A DNA stretch of 64,000 nucleotides from Cordylochernes scorpioides. Its lineage: Eukaryota; Arthropoda; Arachnida; Pseudoscorpiones; Chernetidae. Under the pieces are notes generated by a model that had not been told where the DNA came from, did no database searches, and saw only the letters and a list, made by a program, of their open reading frames with translations. The stretch lies in the NCBI GenBank assembly GCA_030710605.1, contig CP092870.1, positions 13,205,991 through 13,269,990 of the forward strand, written 5' to 3'. Numbering within the stretch: the stretch's first letter is position 1; each line of letters opens with the position of its first letter. Below, one piece after another: positions 45,141 through 54,500 of this stretch. Position numbers and translations under genes: made by a program.

Positions 45141-45567
45141 ATATTCTTTATTTGCCAAGCTAAAACTATAGTATCAAAAGAAGTTCAAGGTAACAAGACT
45201 TCTCTATTACTATGGTTGGATTGGACTTCTCAACTTAATTCATATCTCCTATTTATAGCAAAAATAAGTTAAAATGAAACTATGTAAATTGAAGAAGGAA
45301 TCAAAGTTTACGGCGACGAGTTTCTTTTATAAAATAAACTTTGAATTTTTCTTCAAGATGATATCTGGCGATTCCCTCTCTTGTAACTATGTAAATTGTT
45401 CTACACAAAGAACAAATATGCAAAGATATGTGTATCCTCAGAAACCTGTATTTATTTATTTTTGAATATTTTCACATCGCTATGATCGTATTTGAATTTA
45501 TTGAATAACCTAAAGTGATCAAATTCCAACGAGGTCCCAACATATTAGAAGATATGAGAACTTACCC
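45125..45567 (+). repeat. interspersed repeat X, fuller copy
   Basis: Matches 6540-6720 and 44640-44790. Interrupted at 45288-45387. Ends at GAGAACTTACC. Confidence 0.55.
45288..45387 (+). mobile_element. 100-bp insertion with 14-bp target duplication
   Basis: AACTATGTAAATTG stands on both sides (before 45289 and at about 45387-45400). The insert begins AAGAAGGAATCAAAGTTTAC and ends GATTCCCTCTCTTGT, matching arms of the hairpin at 28325-28565 in a shuffled order. A duplication of this length fits target-primed retroposition. Confidence 0.6.
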
Positions 45568-45841
45568 AACACGGCGGGGGTTGAGAGCTCTGTTTCTTGA
45601 GGCAGGGAGTGGAGGCCTGGAACACACATGGCTGGACGTTAGCTACATGCTTCATAGCAGGTCGGGAACTCATTCTTTTTCCAACAATCAGTTGCACCGT
45701 GGAGTTGGATCATCTTGTATATAACTCAGGCCAGGATTTACAAACAACAGAACAGGTCCAATGTGAGACAATACTTTATATTCTATATTTTTTTCGATTG
45801 ATGAAAGTTTCAGATATAAATAAAAAACAACTTGCAATATA
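45568..45841. other. non-repetitive stretch without a recognised gene
   Basis: 45559-45722 is less AT-rich and begins ACTTACC; a distant similarity to U1 snRNA is discussed as a finding but not claimed as a gene. Confidence 0.3.
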
Positions 45842-46024
45842 CACTCAAGAACATAACTTAACGAGGTAGAAATTCTAAGATAGCTAGTCGTCTGTTTATC
45901 TTCTTCTTTTTTATTTTTAAAGGAACATAGGCAATTTTGTTCACACTTGGATATCTCATGTGTCTTCAATAAAGGTCGCTGTGTATCAAATATTTTTCAG
46001 AGTTATTGTCTGAATTACGATATA

Positions 46025-47321
46025 CGGAGGGTGTTTCCTTTCAAATGAAACGATTTTCGAGCGCTCGCGTTTTGCACGTGCAGGCATGCTGCACACGACA
46101 CTGGTTCCAATAGATCTAGAATCTTCTGGAGAATTCATTTTCATCTGGTATCATGATTTTTGCAACATGGGGGGAGAGAGACTAACGCTCCAAGTCGAAC
46201 AAACAATTCGGACCCTTTCCAAAGAAGGAAACAGTTATAGCGTCATAGTGAAAAAGCTAAAAGCAGAAGGACTAGAAGTTGGCAAAGCTACAATATGTAG
46301 GGTAGTAAATGGCATCGGAAAGAAAAGGGAAGCTGAATCCAATGGGCAAAAATTTCAAGTCGATCGACCACGTCCGGTGCGGACCCCCGCCACGGTTTCC
46401 AAGGTAAAGCGGCTAGCAACTACTGAAAATCCACCATCTCAGCGCCAACTTTCCAGAATGTGTGGAACATCGCTAAAAACGATAAATAACATCATTCACA
46501 AAGATTTGGAACTGGATACCCGACGAAAAGGCAAGGTTCACAAGCTCACCCCTTTCCACATGAAAAACCGTGCAACGAATGCCCGGAAGCTCTACGAGGA
46601 ACACCTGGCCGGTTCCAGATCGGAATATACTGCAACATTGGACGAAGCATGGATGTATGTGACGTATTGCAATGGAATCCGGAAGATCTGTTACATCAAA
46701 AGAGGCAATCAGGTCCCGGATAATTGGGTTCACCAATGCTCCGAAACTTTCCCTAAAGGTTTCATGGTTGTCGGGGTAATGACTGGCCGTGGAGTCCTTC
46801 CGCTCATAAAGGTTCCATCGAAGGTGAAGGTGAACTCAGAATTCTATATAGAATGCGTTCTGAAACCTGTCATCGAACAACTGAAGGACCTTTACCCAGG
46901 GGAAATGGACAAAGTGTTCCTTCATCACGACAAAGCCTCTTCCCATACCTCCAACAAAACCCAACAGTTCCTACAAGAAATGAAGGACACCCTGGGCCTA
47001 AATTTTATCAGGAACTCGGACATTCCAGTGAAGTCTCCCGACGCCAGCCCACTGGATTTTTACGGGTTCGGTATGTTGAAACAACGGCTCTTCAACCGAC
47101 GTCCCAAAACTGAGGCCGGACTTTGGAAAGCCGCACAAGAGGAGTGGTCGAATGTTTCGCTCTCCAAAGTCAAGGAAGTGTTCGCAGCTTGGAAAGTCCG
47201 ATGCAGGGAGATAGCCAAGAAGAAGGGGAAGCACATAGAACACATGAAAAAAATTCACGTTCGAAAAATAAAGTTCTAACGGACGTTTGAAATCGTTTCA
47301 TTTGAAAGGAAACACCCTCTG
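46025..47321 (+). mobile_element. intact DD41D Tc1/mariner-superfamily element
   Basis: 1297 bp between TA dinucleotides (46023-46024 and 47322-47323). Inverted termini of ~32 bp start C(G/A)GAGGGTGTTTCCTTTCAA, with one mismatch visible. One uninterrupted transposase ORF. The empty site would read CGATATACATGC, i.e. the TA inside a 76-bp monomer. Confidence 0.85.
46167..47279 (+). CDS. DD41D transposase
   Basis: Predicted 370-residue transposase from the ATG at 46167; the frame is open upstream to an ATG at 46086, but the internal one starts MGGERLTLQVEQTIRTLSKE, which looks like the true beginning of the paired helix-turn-helix DNA-binding region (residues ~1-110). Catalytic triad by eye: Asp159 (TLDEAW), Asp255 (HHDKASSH) and Asp297 (SPLDFYGF). 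There are 41 residues between the second and third, so DD41D, a spacing known for the rosa and related groups of Tc1/mariner. It would cut and paste the surrounding element at TA sites in the nucleus. All catalytic residues and both termini are present, so it may be active. No polyadenylation signal is obvious before the right terminus. Confidence 0.85.
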   Translation: MGGERLTLQVEQTIRTLSKEGNSYSVIVKKLKAEGLEVGKATICRVVNGIGKKREAESNGQKFQVDRPRPVRTPATVSKVKRLATTENPPSQRQLSRMCGTSLKTINNIIHKDLELDTRRKGKVHKLTPFHMKNRATNARKLYEEHLAGSRSEYTATLDEAWMYVTYCNGIRKICYIKRGNQVPDNWVHQCSETFPKGFMVVGVMTGRGVLPLIKVPSKVKVNSEFYIECVLKPVIEQLKDLYPGEMDKVFLHHDKASSHTSNKTQQFLQEMKDTLGLNFIRNSDIPVKSPDASPLDFYGFGMLKQRLFNRRPKTEAGLWKAAQEEWSNVSLSKVKEVFAAWKVRCREIAKKKGKHIEHMKKIHVRKIKF

Positions 47322-47323
47322 TA

Positions 47324-47550
47324 CATGCTAAAAGGTACAACTTCCTTAAGTTTTGTCCATAACTGTATCTTTAAGAGTTATAGCCTGAATCCCGATATAC
47401 ATGCTAAAATGTAAAGCTTCCTTAAGTTGTGCCCATAAGTATATTTTTCAGAGTTATTGTCCTAATACCGATATACATGCTAAAAGGTACAACTTCCTTA
47501 AGTTTTGTCTATAACTGTTCTTTCAGAGTTATTGTCTTAATCCCGATATA
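47324..47550 (+). repeat. 76-bp monomers between the two transposons
   Basis: About three monomers (rest of monomer 1, monomers 2-3, start of monomer 4). Monomers 2-3 share variants (TTGTGCCCATAAGTATAT, CCTAATACCG, ATAACTGTTCTTT) with monomers 4-5, showing duplication of a two-monomer block. Confidence 0.8.
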
Positions 47551-48971
47551 CACTGCGTGACATTGAAAATGGAACACCAAGAAATAGTGGCCAGAAAATT
47601 ATGCAAATTTCAGGGTAGACGCGCCTAACCGAGTTATGCAAATGATGTAAAATGCGCAGCTCTCGAGGGCGCACATGGAGTAAGATATAAGGGAAGGAAC
47701 TTGCAGAAAGGACAGTATTCGTGTCGTTATTTCTTCAAGGAAAATCATTGTAGAAATTTTGTTCTTGTGTCAAAAGACACGTGTAATAACAGAGAATGCC
47801 AGGTCATCGTAAACGGAGGCAGTTCAAGCAGACAGACGCTTTTACGAGGGGCATGGTGATCGGACTGAAAAGGGCAGGTTGGTCCATACGTCAAATCGCA
47901 GCTGATACACACCTTGGTGCGTCCACGGTGCACCGACTGTGGAGAAGATGGTTGGAACAAGGAAATGTGGCAATTTATAGGAATGCCGGTGCAACCAGAG
48001 TGACGTCAGCACGTGTGGATCGGCGTATCCTTCGACAAGCAGTGGCGGCCCCACAAGCCACTTGTACCGCCATCCTGCAACATGTGCAAGACACCCTAGA
48101 TCATTCCATCTCGACCAGAACCATTTCCCGTCGATTGGTTGCTAATGGCTTGCACTCATGCCGTCCGCTAAGAAGACTGCCATTGACCCCACCGAATAGG
48201 CACCAACGTTTGGAATGGTGCCGGGCTAGATCGACGTGGATGACGGAATGGCACAGGGTCGTGTTCTCAGATGAGTCGCGTTTCTGCTTGTCCAGTGATA
48301 GTCGCTGTGTACGCGTGTGGCGTCGACGTGGAGAAAGGTCCAATCCGGCAGCAATTGTGGAACGCCCCACCGTGCGACAACGTGGAATCATGGTTTGGGG
48401 CGCAATCGCGTATGATTCCAGGTCACCTTTACTTCGTATTCAGGGCACTATGACGGCCCAACGATACGTTGATGATGTGTTGCGACCGTTGACACTCCCC
48501 TACCTTCAGGGGGTACCCAATGCCCTTTATCAGCAGGATAACGCCCGACCGCACACTGCTCGCATTAGCCAACAAGCTCTGCAAGATGTACAGATGCTTC
48601 CCTGGCCACCGTACTCTCCTGATCTCTCACCAATCGAGCACGTCTGGGACATCATTGGACGCCGTTTGCATGCCTTGCCACAGCCGCGTTCAGAAGACGA
48701 ACTGTGGCAAATGGTTGAGAGGGAATGGAGAGCCATCCCTCAGGACGCCATTCGTACTCTGATTGACTCTCTACCTAGACGTGTTGCTGCGTGCATCGCC
48801 GTCCGCGGTGGTCCTACTTGCTACTAAGCCGACGCCGTTCTCGCTCTGTATTATGACTATCATTTTGAAATAAAGATCACTTATTGTTCGTCCCTGTCTC
48901 TCTCTGTCTGCCGAGTTTCATCACTTTCTGGCCACTATTTCTTGGTGTTCCATTTTCAATGTCACGCAGTG
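47551..48971 (+). mobile_element. intact Tc1-like element with perfect inverted repeats
   Basis: 1421 bp between TA dinucleotides (47549-47550 and 48972-48973). Termini 47551-47597 and 48925-48971 are perfect 47-bp inverted repeats starting CACTGCGTGACATTGAAAAT. It sits at the same TA of a 76-bp monomer as the DD41D element does in another monomer. Intact ORF. The perfect termini suggest a recent insertion. Confidence 0.9.
47796..48827 (+). CDS. Tc1-like transposase
   Basis: 343 residues, the usual length for Tc1-like transposases, with no stop or frameshift. N-terminal helix-turn-helix pair: MVIGLKRAGWSIRQIA and TVHRLWRRWLEQG, then TISRRLVANGL. DDE domain: Asp159 in VVFSDESRF, Asp248 in YQQDNARPHTA, Glu281 in SPIEHVWD. 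That leaves 32 residues between the second Asp and the Glu, two fewer than the common DD34E. IMVWGAIAYDSRSPL is the conserved strand between. Cuts and pastes its element at TA. An AATAAA-like signal follows the stop at about 48868. Intact; potentially active. Confidence 0.9.
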   Translation: MPGHRKRRQFKQTDAFTRGMVIGLKRAGWSIRQIAADTHLGASTVHRLWRRWLEQGNVAIYRNAGATRVTSARVDRRILRQAVAAPQATCTAILQHVQDTLDHSISTRTISRRLVANGLHSCRPLRRLPLTPPNRHQRLEWCRARSTWMTEWHRVVFSDESRFCLSSDSRCVRVWRRRGERSNPAAIVERPTVRQRGIMVWGAIAYDSRSPLLRIQGTMTAQRYVDDVLRPLTLPYLQGVPNALYQQDNARPHTARISQQALQDVQMLPWPPYSPDLSPIEHVWDIIGRRLHALPQPRSEDELWQMVEREWRAIPQDAIRTLIDSLPRRVAACIAVRGGPTCY

Positions 48972-48973
48972 TA

Positions 48974-49848
48974 CATGCTAAAGGGTACAACTTCCTTAAG
49001 TTGTGCCCATAAGTATATCTTTCAGAGTTATTGTCCTAATACCGATATACATGCTAAAAGGTACAACTTCCTTAAATTTTGTCCATAACTGTTCTTTATA
49101 GTTATTGTCTGAATCCTGATATATATGCTGAAAGGTACAAGTTCCTTAAGTTTTGTCCATAACTGTATTTTTCAGAGTTATTATCTGAATCCCGATATAC
49201 ATGTTAAAAGGTAAAGCTTCCTTAAGTTTTGTCCATTACTGTATCTTTCAGAATTATTGTCTGAATCCCGATATACATGCTGAAATGCAAAGCTTCCTTA
49301 AGTTTGTCCATGAGTTTATCTTTCAGAGTTATTGTCCTAATACCGATATACATGCTTAAAGGTACAACTTCCTTAAATTTTGTCCATAACTGTATCTTTC
49401 AGAGTTATTGTCTGAATCCCGATATACATGCTAAAAGGTAAAACTTCCTAAAGTTTTGTCCATAACTGTATCGTTCAGAGTTATTGTCTGAATCCCGATA
49501 TACATGCTAAAAGGTAATGCTTCCTTATGGTTTGTCCATAACTGTATCGTTCAGAGTGTAGGTCTTAATCCCGATATACTTGCTAAAAGGTGAAGCTTCC
49601 TTAAGTTTTGTCCATAACTTTATCTTTCAGAGTTATTATCTGAATCCCGATATACATGCTGAAAGGTAAAGCTTCCTTAAGTTTTGTCCATGAGTGTATC
49701 TTTCAGAGTTATTGTCTGAATCCCGATATACATGCTAAAAGGTACAACTTCCTTAAGTTTTGTCCATGACTGTATCGTTCAGAGTTATTGTCTGAATCCC
49801 GATATACATGCTTAAAGGTACAACTTCCTTAAGTTTTGTCCATGAATG
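48974..49848 (+). repeat. 76-bp satellite monomers, main block
   Basis: About 11 monomers ending at the MITE terminus. Consensus start CAGAGTTATTGTCTGAATCC, middle CGATATACATGCTAAAAGGT, end TTTTGTCCATAACTGTATC. Point variants such as CCTAATACC recur at intervals (monomers 3, 5, 9), which indicates block duplications. Confidence 0.85.
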
Positions 49849-50060
49849 TATACTAATCTTAATCGAAACCCTTCTTATTTTCCTCTTTATACGCCAGAAT
49901 CCTGTAGAAGACCCTCATTAATAGCGTAAACAAGGGTTTAATAAGGTAATTACATATAAAGTGTTATTAAATATTCACACTTCACAAATTGACATAATGC
50001 CAGACTGTTAGTTGACTAATTGACTAATTATCCAGTAAATGGACAAACATAGTATCAAAT
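49849..50060. other. AT-rich stretch, nothing recognised
   Basis: No supported feature. Confidence 0.5.
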
Positions 50061-50322
50061 TAAAATTTTACACAAATAAATTTACTGGCAATGCGTTTCT
50101 TTTTTAAATCTCTACAGACCTTACTGCAATGATATGATTTAATGAATGAGAGGGCTTGGCTCATCAGTAGTGAACCCTCTCAGCGGTTTGGCGAAACCGC
50201 TGAGAGGGTTCACTACTGATGAGCCAAGCCCTCTCATTCATTAAATCATATCATTGCAGTAAGGTCTGTAGAGATTTAAAAAAGAAACGCATTGCCAGTA
50301 AATTTATTTGTGTAAAATTTTA
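50061..50322. repeat. perfect 129-bp palindrome with 4-nt loop
   Basis: 50061-50189 and 50194-50322 are exact reverse complements by my base-by-base reading; the loop is GGCG at 50190-50193. It contains GAGAGGGCTTGGCTCATCAG and CAGACCTTACTGCAATGATA, motifs also in the imperfect hairpins at 6390-6480 and 12390-12452, so it belongs to a repeat family. No coding capacity. Confidence 0.9.
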
Positions 50323-51162
50323 ACGATAGAGGGCAATAAAATTTAATTTACTAATAGTATCAAATTGTAAATTTGTATTGGGATCTGGTTGGTAAATTAA
50401 CGAGAAAAGTATATCCTAATTGTGCAACTAAGATTTGCGCCATCTGGGGGGAATAAATATAATCTAACCCTTGATTTTAATTAATCCAGAATTGGCCAAA
50501 TACCCGTTCTTGATTAATAAAGAAAAGCTAACCACTTATGCCTTTCAGACTGTTGAGCCTCATCATCGTGGAATAATTGGAAATCAACGTGTAGTTAATA
50601 TTTATTCCAACAGATGGCGCAAGCCAATTTACAACTCTCAGCTGTTTCTTATCATAATAATTCAATTCTTCTCTTTTTCCCCCCTATGTCTCGCTACTAT
50701 GACGCGTAACTGCCGAAGCTACAGTGTGAACCTGTTTACGGCCCTATTTTGTTACAAAAAATACAAAATCTTTTTGATACCTTGTAAATAATATTTATCT
50801 AATTTCTTTTTAACTATCAATACTCCTTCTCTTATTTATAATATAAATCCCAATTTTATCTCTCTTTTTCATATATTATAGATATACCTCTACTTTATAT
50901 ATGACATCTAAAAGGTTCATGTGCTCATGGTCAGGGTATGCCTTTTTTAATTTTAATACCAACACCTAAATATTTATTATTTTTGAAAATATCTTGTTTG
51001 AATTTTAAAATTATTTTTTCACATATATATACATATATATATGTGTGTGTGATGTGTGAGAATATTTAAAAATATATATAAAAAAAGGTCAGGTGTTGAT
51101 ATAAAAAACAAAAATTACCGCTCTCATGAGCATTTTAGACGTAAGCCACTTAAAATGCATAT
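50323..51162. other. AT-rich stretch with FB-A foldback remnants
   Basis: 50925-50960 has TGGTCAGGGTATGCCTTTTT and CCAACACCT, with the inverse GGTCAGGTGTTGATAT near 51088, as in the 15-kb and 60-kb foldbacks. A TA/TG run lies at 51020-51050. 50560-50650 has no recognised content. Confidence 0.4.
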
Positions 51163-51476
51163 TGAGACGTTACAAAAACAATTTTCAATTGTACATAAAT
51201 TCCTTTAAAATGTTACTTTAATTTTTCATATGTTTATTTTCATTTTTATTTTCCATTCATTAAAAGTCAATGATGTACATACTAAATTAGTAAAAACTCA
51301 ATAAAAACGATATGTAAAGATACACATAAACAAATGGCTTGTAAAAGAAAGCAGCATTAAATGAGTTTAGGCAAAATGTCTATTTCATTAACAAACATTT
51401 CACTTTTAAAATAATAAACTTTAAAATTAAAGTTTTACAAAACTAAAATTAGCGTTTTAAAAATAAAAACGTGGCA
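51163..51476 (+). repeat. 5' LTR
   Basis: Starts TGAGACGTTACAAAAAC and ends AAAAACGTGGCA. Identical to 55168-55481. AATAAAAACG strings near the end could serve polyadenylation. Confidence 0.92.
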
Positions 51477-51497
51477 TTTGGCGCAGTCGAACAGGAT
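51477..51497 (+). promoter_or_regulatory. tRNA primer-binding site
   Basis: TTTGGCGCAGTCGAACAGG directly after the 5' LTR. TGGCGCAGTCG is a usual form of the minus-strand primer site in Ty3/gypsy elements; I do not assign the tRNA with confidence. Confidence 0.7.
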
Positions 51498-51511
51498 ACG
51501 AAGAAAAAAAA

Positions 51512-54500
51512 ATGGCGGAAAATCCAAACAACCGGTTGCAAAAATTCAACGGCTCAAAGTCGGCAATTAGGCCTGAGTCATGGATCAAATTATATGATTT
51601 TGAGAATAATTCTTTAAAGGAAGATGAAAAAATCAAAAATCTTATGTACTACTTGACAGATTCAGCACTTGAATGGTATGCAGACGAGATTATTTCAAAT
51701 CCTGCAATAAAAAGATGGGAAGTTGTAAAGGAAAAGTTGATTCAAAGATTTGGTTCATACAACGCAAATCCAATTGTCTCAGCATCACATCGAAGATTAA
51801 AACGAGAAGAATCAATAGAAAATTATTTTCAAGATAAAATTCGCCTGTTAAATCAAACCCATCTAACGAAGGAGGAAAAAATACATTTTTTAACAGACGG
51901 ACTTCCAAATGATTGGAAAGATTTAATTGTGGCTGCACAGCCAACTGACACCACAAAATGGTTTCATATCGCAGCTTCAATTGAACAAAATAGGGCTTCA
52001 ATTCAGTTTAAGCCTAAAAACAAAATACATCTCGCGACAAAAAATAATGATAATAGAAAAAATGTTTGCCCATTTTGGTGTCCAATATGTTCGAAAAAGA
52101 GAATAAAAATTAAACATTGGGTCACAGATTGTGAGGATTATGATCCTAATTATAAAAAGGATAGGCCTAATCAAAACACCTCAGTGAAACAAGTATGCGG
52201 AGCCCCGGAATTGTTGAATGTAAGTACTTTGACAAATACCCCTACACAAGGAGCTTTCAAGCTTATCAACATAAGTGTTGAAGTAAATGGAATTCCTGCG
52301 CAAGCATTTGTGGATACTGGTGCAACAGTATCAATAATCAATTGGCGATTGTTCAAGCGAACCCGTCTTCAACTTCAACCAAATTCAGACATTCACATCA
52401 GCCAAGCGGATGGTGTTACCAGGACATGTGGAAGCCTTCAGACCAAGGTAAGAATAGATAAACTAATTAAACCTGTAACTCTCCATGTAATGAAGAACTT
52501 TAAATATCCACTCTTGATCGGATTAGATGTTGCATCTCTTTTTAATCTTTTAATAGATGTCAGAGACAAAACAATTTACACCAAAATTGATGGATTACAA
52601 AATCCAATTCTTGTAAATCATCTAGAAGAGATAAGAGAACATGAATTAAAAGAATTACTTGAACACAATAGGAATGTATTTTCTCAGCATGCTATTGATT
52701 TGGGAAAAGTAGCTATACAACATAAGATCATCACGAAAAGTGAACAACCAATTTCTCTTAGACCCTATCGTCGTCCTCTAAAAGAGTATGAAGAGATAGC
52801 TGAACAAGTTAAAGAACTTCTCGAACACAAGTTAATAAGAATTTCAGATTCTCCTTGGGCATTTCCTGTTGTTATGGTTCCCAAGAAGGATGGAAATAAA
52901 AGGATGTGCATTGATTACAGACGTCTTAATGAGATCACACTGGATGACAGGCAACCCCTACCTCACATACAGGACATGTTTGATCGATTGCATGGATCCA
53001 GATTCTTCTCTACCCTTGATGTTGCATGGGGTTATTGGCAGATCGAAATGGACCCGCAATCTATTCAAAAAACTGCATTCGTCACAAACGATGGTCATTA
53101 TGAGTTTTTAGTGATGCCCTTTGGTTTAAAAAATGCTGCTTCAACGTTTCAAAGGATAATCCAACATATTCTAGGTGAATTATTATGGAAAGGAACTTGC
53201 TCTTTCCAAGATGACATATTGGTGTACACGAAAACATGGCAAGAGCACATAGAGCTTCTTAGTAAAGTTTTTGACAAATTAAGACAGTACAACATGAAAT
53301 TAAAATTGTCGAAATGTATTTTTGGAAGAACTGAAGTAAAATACCTCGGACATATCATCAGTCACAATCAACTAAAACCTGATCCAGGAAAAGTAAAATC
53401 TATTCAAGACTTTCCAAGACCTGATACTGTAAAGAAAGTTCGTCAGTTCATGGGATTGGCAAATTATTACAGAAAATTTGTGAAGGACTTTTCTAAAATT
53501 TCATTCCCCTTGGTTCGACTCACTCGGAAGAATCAGCCCTTCATCTGGAATGAGGAAGTAGAGGAGTCGTTCGCTAAACTTAAAATGGCACTATCTACAA
53601 AACCTGTCCTTGCTATTTACAACCCGGACTACCCCTCTAAAGTTTTTACAGATGCCTCCAAATATGGAATTGGAGCAATCCTAACACAAATTGGTCCAGA
53701 CAATGAGGAACATGTAATTGCTTATTACTCCAAAACACTGCAACCACACCAAGAGAATTATTCTGCTTATGAGATGGAATGCCTAGCCGTAATACAAGCA
53801 ACTGATCACTTTCATGTATACATAGAAAACCAACCATTTGAAATCATCACTGATCATGCGGCGCTCCAATGGCTTTTCACCATGAAGAAACCGAAACCTA
53901 AGTATTTTAGATGGATTCTTAGTTTATCCTCGAAATCATGTAACATCGTCCATCGTTCTGGAAAGAAACAAACTCATGTTGACGCCTTATCGAGACTCCC
54001 AGTTGTTAACATTGCAACTCAAGAACTTCAAGAACACCAACAAAATTCAGATTTGAGTTTCTTGAAAAATTCCCACACTCACGACGGTGTGGTAATGATC
54101 AAACAAAAAGGAATTTTTAAAGCAGTTGTCCCAAACTCGCTTACCAAAAAAATATTGGAAGAATATCACGATTCATTGAGTCACCCATCAATAACCAAAA
54201 CATGCAAACTTATAACTCAATGTTATTGGTGGAAAGGAATAACAACTGACATCAAGAATTATGTTCGATCTTGTAAATCTTGTCAACTAGTGAAGGTCAG
54301 ACATGAACCAACTTTAGGAGAAATGATCACTCCAACGTCAAATATCCAACCATTACAAATGATCGGTTGTGACACTATTGTACTGGGAACAGCAGCAGCT
54401 AACACAAAGCATAAATTCATTCAAGTTTTTGTTGATCACGCAACTCGTTATCTATGGGCATATCCCACAATAACAAATACTGCTCAAGCTGTCACTCAAT

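Larger units (their letters stand above)
45842..49848 (+). mobile_element. expanded MITE containing a 76-bp tandem array and two transposons
   Basis: The left end CACTCAAGAACATAACTTAA (after TA) and right end TTAAGTTTTGTCCATGAATG (before TA at 49849) are the family's inverted termini. The left body 45900-45990 (TTTTGTTCACACTTGG, GTGTCTTCAATAAAGGTCGC) equals the body of the 8.35-kb MITE. Instead of one subterminal monomer there are about 15. Two DNA transposons sit inside. Confidence 0.75.

Noticed and set aside
46473-47258. Minus-strand frames across the DD41D transposase
   Set aside because: Antisense shadows of the intact transposase ORF.
45994-49848. CRISPR-like array of 76-bp repeats
   Set aside because: The monomers are contiguous with no unique spacers, and the context is a eukaryotic MITE.
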